Positions 1 to 10,851 are shown, counted from the stretch's first letter. The stretch: 64,000 nt of DNA from Cellvibrionaceae bacterium AOL6 (GCA_003265435.1 NOXC01000007.1:62001-126000), one strand, 5' to 3'. Numbers and translations are program-made. Notes: a model not told the origin generated them from the sequence alone.

Positions 1-2242
1 AACTCTTGTCAATTTTCAATACCGACACCGGCAACTGCTTCAAATAGCTGATCGACGAGTAGCCTGTACCAAAATCATCCAACGCGAACACAATGCCTAA
101 ATCACGCAGCGTTGCCATCGTTTCAATGGTCACATCCAGATTTTGGATGACAATGCCTTCGGTGATTTCCATTTCAAGCAAGCGCGCCGGGAAGTCGAGT
201 TTCCGCAATAATTTTGCGACGTCATCGACAAAGCTCAAGCTCTTGAACTGACGTGGACTGATATTGACGCCGAGGCGCATACCGTCTTTCCACAGCCCTT
301 CCCCCTGCCAGGCCTTTACCTGCCGCATGGATTGTTCCAATACCCACAGACCCACGTCGACGATTAATCCGGAGGTCTCGAGAATGGGAATAAATTCCGC
401 GGGGGACACCATGCCGCGCTCTGGGTGCTCCCACCTTAGCAAGGCTTCCGCACCCACAATACGGCTTCCGTTATTGTCGACACGCGGCTGAAAATGCAGG
501 TTAAACCGGTCATTTTCGAGGGCTTTGTGTAGGTCGCCCTCCATCACCAGCACATTGCGCGCGTTGTCGGCCATGCGCTTATTAAAGAATTCGATCGCGT
601 CCCGGCCCTGCTCTTTTACCTGGTACATCGCCGTGTCCGCATAGCGCAGCAACTCAGTCACGGTGACGTCTTCTTCTGGGAACATCACAATGCCCACCGA
701 GCACGTGACATGCAATTCCATATCGGAGTAGAAATACGGCACTGACACGCTGCGGCGCAAACGTTCGGCTGCGGATTCAGATTTGAGTATGGCCGAGGGC
801 ATGTCGCTGCCCAACTCGGTCAACACGACAACAAACTCGTCACCGCCCAGTCGCACCACGATGTCTGTATCTGAGGTCGTCTCGGTCAAACGTTCCGCAA
901 CATGTTTCAAGACGGCATCGCCGGCCGGGTGTCCGAGAGAATCATTAATATTCTTGAACTGATCAAGATCGATGAACAACAGCGCCCCAAACACACCACG
1001 CTTGCCTGCACGCTTGACCTCCTCGTCCAGCCGCTCAATCAAGTAGCTGCGATTGGGGAGGTCTGTCAGGGCGTCGTGGTACGCCATGTGCTCCATTAAT
1101 TCCTGAGTAATTTTAAGCTCAGTGATATCGGACGAAACAACAAGCGCCACCGTTTCGTCGTAAAACTCCATCGGCATGATATGCGTGTGCATGTGCCGTT
1201 CTTCGCCTTCCGCATCGATCCATTTTTCTTCCCAGATCTGCGCGTTCACTTTCGAATCGATGACTTCGGCATCCAGGCGCACAACTTCTTCGGTACTGGT
1301 CACAAAGAAATCTTTAAAGTCAGACAGGTGCGAGCCACGCATCGCATCAGAAGTCGTCTGTAGAAAGTCAGCCAGTGCTTTATTCGCAAAAATGTAATGC
1401 CCGTCGCGATTTCTCGCGCCCACCCAGACAGGCAGACTGTCGATGATCTGCCGTACATGCTCTTCACTCTTGCGCAGCACCACTTCAACAGCGCGCCGCT
1501 TTGCCAGCGCGAGATCAACCGCATCGAGCAGGGAATTGGCTGAGCCTACCAATTGATGCAGCTCATCATCGCGGCCACCGACCGGCGCACTTAAACGCTG
1601 CTCACCGGGGCTGCCAGGATTGATTTTTTTGATCTCAGCACTAAGCCGAATCAAAGGCTTAGTCAACATGTAGTAGAACGCGATGAAGAGGAAGAACACC
1701 AGAATCGAACTGCGAATCAGACCGATACTGATCACAACAGCGGAGTGCTGGTAGAACGGCGCAAAGGCAGCATCCATATCGACCACGAAGCGAATATGAC
1801 CGCTGGTATCATCGTGACGGGGCACCTTCAGTGGCGCCTCGAAAGGCATGCGCTCTTCGCTGATAAAACGCGTCAACCAGCGGGTTTTCGACTCCACCGG
1901 CGTGCGCTGTTGATGCGCCACGGTGCCACCGAGTTCATCGTTCAATGCCACTTCAACGATGAAGTCGTACTGCATTAAGCCCGTTGCCACCTCATCGGCC
2001 AGCTCACTGTCCAACGTATACACGGCACGTTCAGCGGGCGGGGTGGCCACCTTAATGACGCGATTGATCATCGCATCGACTTGCACGATCTGGGATTGGT
2101 AATCGATGTAAATCTGGATGGCACTCATCAATATACCGACGATCAACGCCAGTACCACACCCACTTTGGCGAGTCTGAATGAGATGCCTTCAAAGAAACC
2201 TTGCACGTATGCGTATCCTGTTGCTGCCTTCGTCGTTGTCAT
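1..2242 (-). CDS. Membrane GGDEF/EAL cyclic-di-GMP signalling protein (C-terminus cut by window edge)
   Basis: I translated the minus strand from an ATG at 2242; the frame stays open to base 1, giving about 747 residues with the end of the EAL domain missing. Order: a transmembrane helix near residues 25-48, a periplasmic stretch, a second helix near 165-190, a PAS-like sensor segment (about 265-375), then a GGDEF domain with an intact GGDEF signature (minus strand around 860-845) and an EAL domain with the GAEALLRW signature. Both catalytic signatures look intact, so it could make or degrade cyclic-di-GMP; which activity dominates cannot be told. The signal sensed by the periplasmic and PAS parts is unknown. 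It stands alone, separated by about 140 bases from ttcA. Confidence 0.9.
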   Translation of the reverse strand, partial: MTTTKAATGYAYVQGFFEGISFRLAKVGVVLALIVGILMSAIQIYIDYQSQIVQVDAMINRVIKVATPPAERAVYTLDSELADEVATGLMQYDFIVEVALNDELGGTVAHQQRTPVESKTRWLTRFISEERMPFEAPLKVPRHDDTSGHIRFVVDMDAAFAPFYQHSAVVISIGLIRSSILVFFLFIAFYYMLTKPLIRLSAEIKKINPGSPGEQRLSAPVGGRDDELHQLVGSANSLLDAVDLALAKRRAVEVVLRKSEEHVRQIIDSLPVWVGARNRDGHYIFANKALADFLQTTSDAMRGSHLSDFKDFFVTSTEEVVRLDAEVIDSKVNAQIWEEKWIDAEGEERHMHTHIMPMEFYDETVALVVSSDITELKITQELMEHMAYHDALTDLPNRSYLIERLDEEVKRAGKRGVFGALLFIDLDQFKNINDSLGHPAGDAVLKHVAERLTETTSDTDIVVRLGGDEFVVVLTELGSDMPSAILKSESAAERLRRSVSVPYFYSDMELHVTCSVGIVMFPEEDVTVTELLRYADTAMYQVKEQGRDAIEFFNKRMADNARNVLVMEGDLHKALENDRFNLHFQPRVDNNGSRIVGAEALLRWEHPERGMVSPAEFIPILETSGLIVDVGLWVLEQSMRQVKAWQGEGLWKDGMRLGVNISPRQFKSLSFVDDVAKLLRKLDFPARLLEMEITEGIVIQNLDVTIETMATLRDLGIVFALDDFGTGYSSISYLKQLPVSVLKIDKS

Positions 2243-2380
2243 GTATGCAGTGGCTTCGCCCCGACCTTAAGTATAAGCGGGATTCCGCACGATGCTGGCA
2301 GGAATTTCATTCTTGGTCCAGCCTCCCTGCCTGACGCTACTGATATTATTTACGCGACCTCAAGTCGCTTTATAGGTTGA

Positions 2381-3307
2381 TCAGAGGTTTACCAGCCTGA
2401 TCGGGTCGAACAATTGGGCCTCGCCCGAAGCACCTTCCTCCGGCACATCGCTCTCGTCTGCACTGCGGTCCAGCGCAAGCGAGTGGAAGTCATACAGTGA
2501 GGTATCCGCCAGTTGCGATGCGGAGACACGCTGCAAGGACGCGAAGATCGTATCCACGCGGCCGGGCTGCTCTTTGTCCCACTGCTGCAACATCGCCTTG
2601 ATTTTCTGGCGCTGCAAATTTTCCTGAGACCCGCAGAGGTTGCAAGGAATGATAGGAAACTCACGGTATTCGGCGAAGGCTGCCAGATCACTTTCCTTAC
2701 AGTACGCCAGAGGACGAATAACGATGTTGCGCTTGTCATCGGCCAGTAACTTGGGCGGCATCGCCTTCAGGCGGCCAGCGTGGAACATGTTCAGGAACAG
2801 CGTCTCGACGATATCGTCGCGATGGTGGCCCAACGCGATTTTGGTCGCGCCAATCTGTTCAGCAAAACCGTAGAGCGTCCCCCGGCGCAGACGGGAGCAC
2901 AGACCACAGGTGGTTTTCCCCTCCGGCACGACCGATTTGACCACGCTATAGGTGTCTTTCTCAATAATGTGGTATTCGATGCCCAGCTTGTCGAGGTAGG
3001 CAGGCAGAATGTGTTCTGGAAAGCCCGGTTGCTTCTGATCCATGTTGACGGCGATCAGATCAAAGTGCACGGGAGCCGTCTTCTGCAGGTTCATCAGAAT
3101 ATCGAGCATCGCGTACGAGTCTTTGCCACCAGAGAGGCACACCATGATGCGGTCACCCTCTTCGATCATGGTGTAATCGGCAATGGCCTTGCCCACGTTC
3201 CGACGCAAGCGTTTCTGCAGCTTGTTGAATTCAAGCTTAGTGCGTGGTGTGGTGAAATCGGCGCTGTGCATGGATATGGACAAACTCTCGGTAAAAAGGG
3301 GCGTCAT
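2381..3307 (-). CDS. ttcA: tRNA 2-thiocytidine biosynthesis protein TtcA
   Basis: This 308-residue protein matches TtcA, the ATP-dependent enzyme that thiolates cytidine 32 of certain tRNAs in the cytoplasm. The PP-loop motif SGGKDS follows the family opening ([27 protein letters not shown] in pieces), and two cysteine pairs, CGLC and CNLC, are the expected iron-sulphur and sulphur-relay residues. The start is uncertain: the ATG at 3307 gives a 12-residue extension relative to a second ATG at 3271, whose product aligns better with the length of the E. coli protein. It is a single gene facing away from the PilZ gene. Confidence 0.95.
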   Translation of the reverse strand: MTPLFTESLSISMHSADFTTPRTKLEFNKLQKRLRRNVGKAIADYTMIEEGDRIMVCLSGGKDSYAMLDILMNLQKTAPVHFDLIAVNMDQKQPGFPEHILPAYLDKLGIEYHIIEKDTYSVVKSVVPEGKTTCGLCSRLRRGTLYGFAEQIGATKIALGHHRDDIVETLFLNMFHAGRLKAMPPKLLADDKRNIVIRPLAYCKESDLAAFAEYREFPIIPCNLCGSQENLQRQKIKAMLQQWDKEQPGRVDTIFASLQRVSASQLADTSLYDFHSLALDRSADESDVPEEGASGEAQLFDPIRLVNL

Positions 3308-3613
3308 TGTAAGGCCTAGCGCGTCCTATGTGAACGACAGAGCAGAGTAAAAGCATACGATTGGCGCGTGGACTGTTGGATTTGTGAGCAGCGGCAAGTT
3401 CTCACTGCCACATCGGCAATGTCTTGCCCGACGCATGCCCCTAATGGCGACGCAGCCCCCGCCAACACTGACTTCTCGACAATGGCATTGTCTTTGCTCT
3501 CCTTAAAGGAAACGAACACCATCGCCGCGTAAGCGAGACGGGATCGCTCGCTGAAGCAACGATTCCGATAAGCCGAAACGCCGACTAAAGCACTAAACCC
3601 AACGGAAAACACC
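3308..3613. other. Intergenic region between ttcA and the PilZ gene
   Basis: About 300 bases between divergent genes. It should hold both promoters, but I see no clear consensus boxes or repeats. A 115-codon minus-strand frame crosses it and runs into the PilZ gene; it has no recognisable protein features and I treat it as chance. Confidence 0.5.
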
Positions 3614-4300
3614 ATGTCTTTGACACTTGATACGCTCCAGATTCGTGCCCTGCTTCGCGCCATCGACCAGCATCAGCACTTGCGCGTGGCTTTGGAAAAC
3701 GGCGCAAGCGAGTTCAGTGCACAAAGCATCCTCTTGGGGGCAGATCTCGACAACGGTTTACTCTTACTGGGCGAGACCCTGCCGTGTATCAGCCCGCTCT
3801 TCAAGCACCACCAAACACCCCGCCGTTGCTGGCTGCAGGTGAAATGTGGAGAACGTTACCTCGTACTGGAAGCCCGCCCTCAGCAACTCGAACACGGCCT
3901 GTTGACTGTCGAACTCCTGGGCGCGCACTGGAGTGAGAACCGACGCTGGCACAGCCGCTTAATCTTTGCCGATTTGCAGGGCCCCTCTGCTGAACTGATT
4001 CGCGAGTTTTCCGCGAACCTCAAAGGCCACCTTCGTGATTTAAGCCGCGGAGGCGCAGCCATTGATTTCTGGAGTAAAGCACCTGCGGACACCGTCGCCA
4101 AGCAATCCCCGCTGAAAGTCCGACTGAGTTTTAACAGCCACTTCGATGTGATAACGGAAGCGCGCGTCATCGACCGGCAGTTAATTCGCAGACCCAGCTG
4201 CCACACTCGCCTGCGCTTGCAGTTCGCGCCACTCGATGCCGTACAGGATGCGCAAATCAGCTATTTTATCGACAGCGCGCAACACGCCAACGTCGCCTAG
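3614..4300 (+). CDS. PilZ-domain protein, YcgR-like (cyclic-di-GMP effector)
   Basis: A 228-residue soluble protein with two parts: an N-terminal half of YcgR-N type (about 1-110) and a C-terminal PilZ domain. The PilZ ligand motifs are visible: an RxxxR-type stretch (RWHSR, near residue 120) followed by LRDLSRGGAAIDF, a good D/NxSxxG match. Proteins of this layout bind cyclic-di-GMP and often act on flagellar motors. No flagellar genes are nearby, so the target is not known. It begins at an ATG after a purine-rich stretch and is followed by bioA on the same strand after 115 bases. Confidence 0.75.
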   Translation: MSLTLDTLQIRALLRAIDQHQHLRVALENGASEFSAQSILLGADLDNGLLLLGETLPCISPLFKHHQTPRRCWLQVKCGERYLVLEARPQQLEHGLLTVELLGAHWSENRRWHSRLIFADLQGPSAELIREFSANLKGHLRDLSRGGAAIDFWSKAPADTVAKQSPLKVRLSFNSHFDVITEARVIDRQLIRRPSCHTRLRLQFAPLDAVQDAQISYFIDSAQHANVA

Positions 4301-4415
4301 CGCCTGCTCACACACTTGCGCCGCGTTCGGGCATTCGTCACACTGTGCCGCCCGTGTGGATCACGCTCTTAGTGAATCCCACCGCAGAGTCTGAACAGTA
4401 TTCCCGGAGCCGAAC

Positions 4416-5720
4416 GTGAGCACGCAGCCCCTCTCGATGCAAGAGATCTTGCGCATCGACCAGCAACACATCTGGCACCCCTATGCCAGCTTCCAATCCC
4501 ACAACCCCCTGTTTGTTGTGGACCGCGCAGAAGGCGTGCACCTCCACCTCGCTTCGGGGGAGACACTGATTGACGGGATGAGCTCCTGGTGGAGCACACT
4601 GCACGGCTACAATCACCCGGAACTGAATGCCGCCGCCCAAGCTCAAATGGGCAAAATGGCGCATGTGATGTTCGGCGGCTTTACCCATGAACCGGCCGCG
4701 CGGCTCGCGGCTCACCTCGTACGGCTGAGCCCCGACGGTCTGAATAAAGTGTTTTTCAGCGACTCGGGTTCGGTCGCCGTAGAGGTGGCTCTGAAGATGG
4801 CCATCCAGTACTGGCATGCGAAAGGCCAGACACGTACACGTATGCTGACCATCAAGCGCGGCTACCATGGAGACACCTTTGCCGCGATGTCCGTGTGTGA
4901 CCCGGTCACCGGTATGCACACCCTGTTCAGTGAGGCCATCATGCCACAGCTGTTCGCCGAACAGCCTCGCTGCCGCTTCGATGGACACTGGGACGAGAAG
5001 GACGCCGACAGCTTTCTACAGCTCCTGGAAACGCACGAACAGGACATCGCCGCAGTCATTCTGGAACCCATCGTACAGGGCACCGGCGGCATGCACTTTT
5101 ATCACCCGAACTATCTGAAAACCGTACGCGAGGCCACCGAAGCCCGCGGCATTCCATTGATTGCCGATGAGATTGCCACGGGATTTGGGCGCACTGGCCG
5201 CCTGTTTGCGTGCGAGCACGCCGACATCACACCCGACATTCTCTGCCTCGGCAAAACCTTGAGTGCTGGCTACCTGACGCTGGCCGCCACACTGTGCAGC
5301 GATACCGTCGCGGAAACGATTTGCAGCGCTGAGCCGGGTGTATTCATGCATGGGCCTACGTTTATGGGCAATCCCACCGCCTGTGCCGTCGCGGCACGCA
5401 GCATCGAATTACTCGAAGAACATCACTGGGCATCACAGGTGCAAAACCTTGAGCGCGCCCTTCAGCGAGGCCTCGCGCCCTGCCGTGACATAGCAGGGGT
5501 GCGCGAAGTCCGTGTACTCGGAGGCATCGGGGTCGTAGAAATGGACGAGCCTGTCGATCTCAAGCTGTGGCAACCGGCCTTTGTTCGACACGGCATCTGG
5601 CTGCGGCCTTTCGGCCGCCTGATCTATATGATGCCTCCGTACATCAGTACGGAGGACGACATCGCAAGGCTTTGCGAGGGTTTGCTCAATACCTTGAAAG
5701 AGCAGCTCCGCGCCGCTTAA
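4416..5720 (+). CDS. bioA: Adenosylmethionine-8-amino-7-oxononanoate aminotransferase BioA
   Basis: A 434-residue class III, PLP-dependent aminotransferase that converts KAPA to DAPA in biotin synthesis, using S-adenosylmethionine as amino donor. Family signatures include the opening [11 protein letters not shown], the [10 protein letters not shown] segment, the [11 protein letters not shown] motif and the PLP-lysine context [14 protein letters not shown]. Translation starts at GTG 4416, preceded by a GGAG about seven bases upstream. The gene stands apart from the other bio genes. Its stop overlaps the stop of the convergent trpS by a few bases (shared TTAA at 5717-5720). Confidence 0.95.
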   Translation: MSTQPLSMQEILRIDQQHIWHPYASFQSHNPLFVVDRAEGVHLHLASGETLIDGMSSWWSTLHGYNHPELNAAAQAQMGKMAHVMFGGFTHEPAARLAAHLVRLSPDGLNKVFFSDSGSVAVEVALKMAIQYWHAKGQTRTRMLTIKRGYHGDTFAAMSVCDPVTGMHTLFSEAIMPQLFAEQPRCRFDGHWDEKDADSFLQLLETHEQDIAAVILEPIVQGTGGMHFYHPNYLKTVREATEARGIPLIADEIATGFGRTGRLFACEHADITPDILCLGKTLSAGYLTLAATLCSDTVAETICSAEPGVFMHGPTFMGNPTACAVAARSIELLEEHHWASQVQNLERALQRGLAPCRDIAGVREVRVLGGIGVVEMDEPVDLKLWQPAFVRHGIWLRPFGRLIYMMPPYISTEDDIARLCEGLLNTLKEQLRAA

Positions 5721-6718
5721 AGCGGACGAATACCGACCGCGCGTTTGATGTCGTCAATGAAGGGACGACTGATCGCGCGCGCTTTTTCGGCGCCGGCCTG
5801 CAGGACTTTTTCTACCTCATTAGGCGCAGCCATAAGCGCCTCATAGCGCTCCCGCGCCTCGGCGAGCTCATCATTAATCAAATCGGCCAGGCGTTTCTTG
5901 GCTTCGCCCCAAGCAATGCCATTGGCAAAGGCTTCGCGCATCTCTGCGGTTTGCGCCTCGGTGGCAAACGCCTGCCAGATTTGAAACACCGCTGAGCTGT
6001 CTGGGTCTTTCGGCTCGCCAGGCTCAAGCAGGTTGGTCTTGATCTTATTGATGTGCTTGCGCAGCTTCTTCTCAGGCAAAAACAACGGAATCGTATTGTT
6101 GTAACTTTTGCTCATCTTGCGCCCATCAAGCCCTTGCAGCACCGCGACGTGCTCATCGACTTTGGCTTCCGGCAAGGTGAAGGTCTCACCAAAATGATGA
6201 TTGAAGCGCGCAGCGATATCACGCGCCATCTCAACGTGCTGAATCTGGTCCTTTCCGACCGGCACGGTGTTGGCATTGAACATCAGAATATCGGCGGACA
6301 TAAGCACGGGGTAACAAAACAGCCCCATCGTGATCCCGTAGTCGGGGTCCTGCCCTTCCTCCGCATTTTTATCGACTGCAGCCTTGTAGGCGTGCGCCCG
6401 ATTCATCAAGCCCTTTGCGGCCACACAGGTCAGCACCCAATTCAGCTCAGAAATTTCGGGCACATCGCTCTGGCGATAGAACACGGCCTTTTCTGGATCC
6501 AGTCCCAGCGCCAACCAGCTCGCCGCGATCTCACGCGTGGATTGATTCACCTGTTCGGGATTCTGGCATTTGATCAGCGCATGCAGATCTGCGAGGAAGA
6601 AATAGGTATCGACCTCATCACTGATACTCTGAATCGCTGGCCGAATCGCACCGACGTAATTTCCAAGGTGAGGCGTACCGGAGGTCGTGATGCCGGTAAG
6701 AATGCGCGGTTTAGCCAT
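5717..6718 (-). CDS. trpS: Tryptophanyl-tRNA synthetase
   Basis: Class I aminoacyl-tRNA synthetase that charges tRNA-Trp. The ATP-binding signature appears as PHLGNYVGA near the N-terminus (HIGH equivalent), and KMSKS appears intact near residue 200. I place the start at the ATG giving [14 protein letters not shown] at 6718, since this is where similarity to the family begins; a frame extension to 6754 adds 12 unconvincing residues. From 6718 the protein is 333 residues, a normal length. It converges on bioA with overlapping stop codons. Confidence 0.95.
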   Translation of the reverse strand: MAKPRILTGITTSGTPHLGNYVGAIRPAIQSISDEVDTYFFLADLHALIKCQNPEQVNQSTREIAASWLALGLDPEKAVFYRQSDVPEISELNWVLTCVAAKGLMNRAHAYKAAVDKNAEEGQDPDYGITMGLFCYPVLMSADILMFNANTVPVGKDQIQHVEMARDIAARFNHHFGETFTLPEAKVDEHVAVLQGLDGRKMSKSYNNTIPLFLPEKKLRKHINKIKTNLLEPGEPKDPDSSAVFQIWQAFATEAQTAEMREAFANGIAWGEAKKRLADLINDELAEARERYEALMAAPNEVEKVLQAGAEKARAISRPFIDDIKRAVGIRPL

Positions 6719-6801
6719 GTGCTCGTGCTCTGAATACTGAATGAAAAGCGGCAATCATACCGGCTGCTTCGCATCTTGCAAATCCGCGCCAGGTTATGCG
6801 C

Positions 6802-7899
6802 CTAGAGCCACTGTTCAATTAACTGTTTGTAAACCAATCGCTGTCGTGCCCATGACAAATGCTGCACATCAACCGGCCTTGGCTGTTCACACAGGCGCCG
6901 TTCTATATGTCGCGCAGCCTCTTGCAGTTCTTGCTCGATATGCGTCTCGTCGTGGTTCTCGACAGAGTGGTAGCGGCAGTCATCGGGAATAAACTCAGGG
7001 TAAGCGAGCCGGTCCGGCACCAAGGGTTCACAACCCAGTGCGACGGCTTCCAGTATGGAGAGCCCCTGAAAGTCATGTAGCGCAGTAGACAGGACAATAC
7101 CGCCCTGCGCCAGCAGTGACAGATACTGTTCACGCGGCTGCACAGGCCCCCAGTGACCAAGCCACCCTCTTTCCGTCAGCAAGGTTTCCAACGATGCCAT
7201 CGCAGGTGGTAACGAGTGGAAACGCTGCCCGAGCACAAAGACCTTCAACGGCAGCGACGCAGGCAACCTTTGCACGATACCCAGCAGGCGCTCGGGGGCT
7301 TTGTCGTACTCCCAGCGGTGATTCCAGATCAGACGCGCTGTGTCGGTGGCAGTTGCATGAGCCCTTTCAAACAGGCTATCGGCCAGAGGCACCGGCACAA
7401 CCGAGCTTTTACTCTCCAGCTCTGCAACGACATTCGTGGGAACCCGATCCGGAAATCGACGCAACAAGGCCTCGGCTCCAGAAAAGAAGCTGCGCTTGTT
7501 GTATTCCGAATTGAACACACAGTGTTCCGCAGCCAGCGCCGAGTAGATATTGACCATCGCAGGCTCGAGATACTTTTTCGCCACATCGCTCGCGGGATAC
7601 GCCAACTGGTTTTCATGAAAATAGACTAACCAGGGCACGGAAGCGAGCTTGGGCACAAGCCCCCGTAGCGTAGCAAGATCGACCATCGAAGTGGCAATCA
7701 CCAGGTCCACGGCCTCTAGCGCACGCAGGTCGCGATACCAGCTCAAGGGGTTGCCGCGAATCCGCCACGAAAAGTGCCTTGCAGGCAGGCTGTATGGGAG
7801 CCACTCATATTCGGGAAACGCCTGCATCAAGCCATCGCTCCAATAGCAATGGCTCTGCGCGGCATACGCAGACAACAGCAGAATGCGAGGTCTGGACAC
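6802..7899 (-). CDS. DUF3524 / QTMAN-like GT-B glycosyltransferase
   Basis: A 365-residue protein whose N-terminal half (ILLLSAYAAQSHCYWSDGL and following) is typical of the DUF3524 domain, and whose C-terminal half has glycosyltransferase group-1 features (GLSILEAVALGCEPLVPDRLAYPE). The animal member, QTMAN (formerly GTDC1), mannosylates queuosine in tRNA-Asp. The bacterial role is inferred to be similar but I do not know that it has been shown. Translation starts at GTG 7899, seven bases after the stop of the cNMP-binding gene, so the two are probably co-transcribed. No good Shine-Dalgarno sequence is visible, suggesting translational coupling. Confidence 0.75.
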   Translation of the reverse strand: MSRPRILLLSAYAAQSHCYWSDGLMQAFPEYEWLPYSLPARHFSWRIRGNPLSWYRDLRALEAVDLVIATSMVDLATLRGLVPKLASVPWLVYFHENQLAYPASDVAKKYLEPAMVNIYSALAAEHCVFNSEYNKRSFFSGAEALLRRFPDRVPTNVVAELESKSSVVPVPLADSLFERAHATATDTARLIWNHRWEYDKAPERLLGIVQRLPASLPLKVFVLGQRFHSLPPAMASLETLLTERGWLGHWGPVQPREQYLSLLAQGGIVLSTALHDFQGLSILEAVALGCEPLVPDRLAYPEFIPDDCRYHSVENHDETHIEQELQEAARHIERRLCEQPRPVDVQHLSWARQRLVYKQLIEQWL

Positions 7900-7906
7900 C
7901 GCTGGA

Positions 7907-8983
7907 CTATTCAGCGTTTAGGACAGGGTCTTTATCCTGCAAGATGTAGGCATCGAAACCCGCCTGACACAACAGGTGAGCGGCAATTTTGGAGCGACTG
8001 CCGGCATCGCCCGCAATCACATAGGCATTGGTTTTGGCCAGCTCAGGAATGGTCGCGCGCAAGCGCGCCAGTGGCAGGTTGATGCTGCCTTTGGCATGAA
8101 AGGCCCGATATTCCAGAGGCATTTTCACATCAATTAGCTTGTAGGGTTTATCCAAGGTCGCAAGGCTTGGCGTATCGGTGTAAAGCAGCACCGGCTCCGT
8201 CAGCAGCGACTGAAAATCTTCCGCTTCCAGCATTTTCAATTCGCCATCTTGCAACATGGTAATGGTGGCATTACGAAGGGTCTGTCCGAGCAGCGCTTCT
8301 TCACCGAAGTGCTGGCCGGGACCGATAACCACATCTACGTTGCCACTGTGATTGGTAATCCGGGCGCCGCCTTTTGCAATCACATAGAAGAAGTCACCTT
8401 TCTCTCCTTCCTTGATAATGCGCTCGCCCTTTTTCACGCTGCGATCCTTGAAGCGGGAGAACAGATCCTGAACATGCGTGAGCGGAACGCGCTCGAACAG
8501 CGGCGACTTAAGCAAAGCAGACATCCAGTCACTCGAGCTCTCCTCATCCACCGTAATGACATCGAACTGCCCCGTCGAGGACGGGTCAAAGGGCTGACCA
8601 TCCCGCGCACTCATCTCGGCCTCAAAGGCCGACTCAGCCGATTCAGACCATGCCGTCAGCCGATCCAGAGTTTCGGCATCGATTTGAAAGATCATCACAC
8701 TCGGATCTTTGACGACACAAGAACAGCGTGTCGGGCTGTCTGGGTTGAGCATAGACTTCGCGGCGGCACTGCCGCCTTTAATGCTCTGAGCATGATACTG
8801 ACTGTCGATCAGATCGACCTGTCCTTCCAACAGGAAAAAGCGCGAAGCGACAGCGCGCCCCCGCTTGAACAGCATTTGACCTTTGGAATACGTTTCGACC
8901 TTGATATGTTCCAGAGCTTCGAGCAAATACTCTTCTTGCAAGCCATCGAACGGGGTGAAACTTTTGAGAACGTCGATTTCCAT
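7907..8983 (-). CDS. Double cyclic-nucleotide-binding protein with degenerate rhodanese domain
   Basis: A 358-residue cytoplasmic protein: one Crp-type cNMP-binding fold at about 1-110, a second at about 150-250 with a convincing phosphate-binding cassette (FGEEALLGQTLRNATI), and a rhodanese-like domain at about 265-355. The rhodanese active-site loop reads GDAGSRS where catalytic members have CxxGxRS, so the sulphur-carrying cysteine is absent and sulphurtransferase activity is unlikely. There is no helix-turn-helix, so it is not a transcription factor of the Crp kind. It probably senses a nucleotide and signals through protein contact. It is followed by the DUF3524 gene after seven bases. 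Confidence 0.8.
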   Translation of the reverse strand: MEIDVLKSFTPFDGLQEEYLLEALEHIKVETYSKGQMLFKRGRAVASRFFLLEGQVDLIDSQYHAQSIKGGSAAAKSMLNPDSPTRCSCVVKDPSVMIFQIDAETLDRLTAWSESAESAFEAEMSARDGQPFDPSSTGQFDVITVDEESSSDWMSALLKSPLFERVPLTHVQDLFSRFKDRSVKKGERIIKEGEKGDFFYVIAKGGARITNHSGNVDVVIGPGQHFGEEALLGQTLRNATITMLQDGELKMLEAEDFQSLLTEPVLLYTDTPSLATLDKPYKLIDVKMPLEYRAFHAKGSINLPLARLRATIPELAKTNAYVIAGDAGSRSKIAAHLLCQAGFDAYILQDKDPVLNAE

Positions 8984-9172
8984 AGCGCGGGTTTAACCAT
9001 CAACTGAATTACAGAGGTAATTATTGTCGAAGATTTTAAAACGGGGTGCGCTCAGAGTCACGGAATGACAAAAATGAGAAATAAAACGACGCCTGAAGAT
9101 CAAGATCTGATCAAATTACCAACAGTGTGACAATTTGCGTCAGTGAAACCACGACAAATCGAGAAGACGACC

Positions 9173-9661
9173 TTAATCCGCGTGCTCGAGCTGACGATCA
9201 ATAAGGGGGTAGACCCAACTCGCCGAGTAGCCGCGTGAGACCATAAACCGCAGTCGCCGAGCCACTTCTTTCTGTTCAGTAGCGGGTTGATCGCCAAACT
9301 TTCGGCGATAGGTTTTTTCGGCGTGTTCTCGCCAGAAGCTGTCGCCTGAAGGCATACATTGGTCGATCAGGCTGTCATCGATCTTTTTGAGGCGCAGGTC
9401 CTGCCGAATCTTAAGTGGCCCTTTCCCCTGCTCCAGCCGGTAGCGAACAAAGCTTTCACAAAATCGCTCATCACTTTGATAACCCTGTTCAGCCAGTGCG
9501 GAGAGCACCTGCTCAATCAGCTGCTCGGATTCGGCAGTACTACTGCGTTTCAGCAGGCGTTCACGCAGTTCGGCACTGGAATAGTCCCGACGTGCGAGGA
9601 GCGCCAACGCCGCATTGCTGAGGCGATGGAGCTCCGCATCGGTATCCGATGCCTCAGGCAT
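9173..9661 (-). CDS. recX: RecA regulator RecX
   Basis: A small three-helix-repeat protein that binds RecA filaments and limits their activity. I choose the ATG at 9661 ([28 protein letters not shown]), giving 162 residues, the normal size. This start lies inside the end of recA (stop at 9654-9656), so the two genes overlap by eight bases and are translationally coupled, as is common for recA-recX. Family landmarks are [17 protein letters not shown] and the [30 protein letters not shown] segment. Confidence 0.93.
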   Translation of the reverse strand: MPEASDTDAELHRLSNAALALLARRDYSSAELRERLLKRSSTAESEQLIEQVLSALAEQGYQSDERFCESFVRYRLEQGKGPLKIRQDLRLKKIDDSLIDQCMPSGDSFWREHAEKTYRRKFGDQPATEQKEVARRLRFMVSRGYSASWVYPLIDRQLEHAD

Positions 9662-10679
9662 CTTGCTCTTCCTGCTCTTCAACAGGTGCAACGCCGCCCA
9701 GTAATTCCTGCTTAATCTTCTTCTCAAGCAGCTCGGCTATTTCGCCATGCTCACGCAGATACTGCATCGCGTTCGCCTTGCCTTGACCGATTTTGTCGCC
9801 CTGGTAGCTGTACCAGGCTCCGGCCTTCTCGATGTAACCCAGCTTCACGCCATAATCGATGATTTCACCCAGCCGATTAATGCCCTGACCATAAAGAATC
9901 TGGAACTCGGTTTGTTTGAAAGGCGGCGCAACCTTGTTTTTGACCACTTTGACGCGGGTTTCAGATCCGACCACCTCGTCACCGTCTTTCACGGCCCCGA
10001 TACGTCGGATATCCAAGCGAACAGAAGAGTAGAACTTAAGTGCGTTCCCGCCTGTCGTGGTTTCAGGGTTTCCAAACATTACACCAATTTTCATGCGGAT
10101 CTGGTTGATAAAGATCGCAAGGCAATTCGCGTTTTTGATGTTACCGGTGATTTTACGCAGCGCCTGAGACATCAGGCGAGCCTGTAGCCCGACGTGGTGA
10201 TCGCCCATCTCGCCTTCAATTTCCGCTTTGGGCGTCAACGCCGCTACCGAGTCGACGACCAGCACGTCAACGGCACCGGATCGAACCAGCATGTCGGCCA
10301 CTTCCAATGCCTGTTCCCCAGTATCTGGCTGAGAAATGATCAGATCATCCACATTCACGCCGAGCTTTTCGGCATAGATCGGGTCCAGCGCATGCTCGGC
10401 GTCCACGAAGGCGCAGGTCCCACCGGCACGCTGTGCCTCGGCAATCACCTGCAGTGTAAGCGTCGTTTTACCTGAGGACTCCGGCCCGTAGATCTCTACA
10501 ATCCGGCCTTTCGGCAGGCCACCGATGCCCAAGGCCACATCAAGCCCAAGCGAACCGGTTGAAATACTGGGTATGGCGACTCTTTCCCTGTCCCCAAGGC
10601 GCATCACTGTCCCTTTACCGAATTGACGATCGATCTGTGCCAGTGCGGCGGCCAGCGCCTTCTCTTTATTGCTGTCCAT
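9654..10679 (-). CDS. recA: Recombinase RecA
   Basis: A 341-residue DNA-dependent ATPase for homologous recombination and LexA autocleavage. The start is taken at the ATG giving [23 protein letters not shown] (10679), matching the family; an upstream in-frame extension to 10754 lies in the leader. Walker A is GPESSGKTT, and the L2-loop region with [26 protein letters not shown] is intact. The acidic C-terminal tail (EEQEEQDA) is present. Expression should be SOS-controlled by the LexA box at 10840-10855. Its 3' end overlaps recX. Confidence 0.98.
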   Translation of the reverse strand: MDSNKEKALAAALAQIDRQFGKGTVMRLGDRERVAIPSISTGSLGLDVALGIGGLPKGRIVEIYGPESSGKTTLTLQVIAEAQRAGGTCAFVDAEHALDPIYAEKLGVNVDDLIISQPDTGEQALEVADMLVRSGAVDVLVVDSVAALTPKAEIEGEMGDHHVGLQARLMSQALRKITGNIKNANCLAIFINQIRMKIGVMFGNPETTTGGNALKFYSSVRLDIRRIGAVKDGDEVVGSETRVKVVKNKVAPPFKQTEFQILYGQGINRLGEIIDYGVKLGYIEKAGAWYSYQGDKIGQGKANAMQYLREHGEIAELLEKKIKQELLGGVAPVEEQEEQDA

Positions 10680-10822
10680 TTGAAACGCCTCAATATGCTG
10701 TGTGAATGTACTGACGCCTTCATGCGCCAGTTGGAACGTGTTTAGGGGCCGCATGTTAGCTAGCGCGCAGTAAGAAGTGAAGGCCCCTCACTGCTCGAGC
10801 GTCCCTCAAGCACGTGATCGCA

Positions 10823-10851
10823 AGCATAAGATAAAAACACTGTATATGCAA
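10823..10851 (-). promoter_or_regulatory. recA sigma70-type promoter
   Basis: Reading the minus strand, TTGCAT (plus 10851-10846) and TATGCT (plus 10828-10823) are separated by exactly 17 bases, upstream of recA. The -35 element lies inside the LexA box, so LexA binding would block RNA polymerase. Confidence 0.7.

Noticed and set aside
4338-4988. 216-codon minus-strand frame opposite bioA
   Set aside because: Antisense to a well-conserved gene, with no family resemblance.
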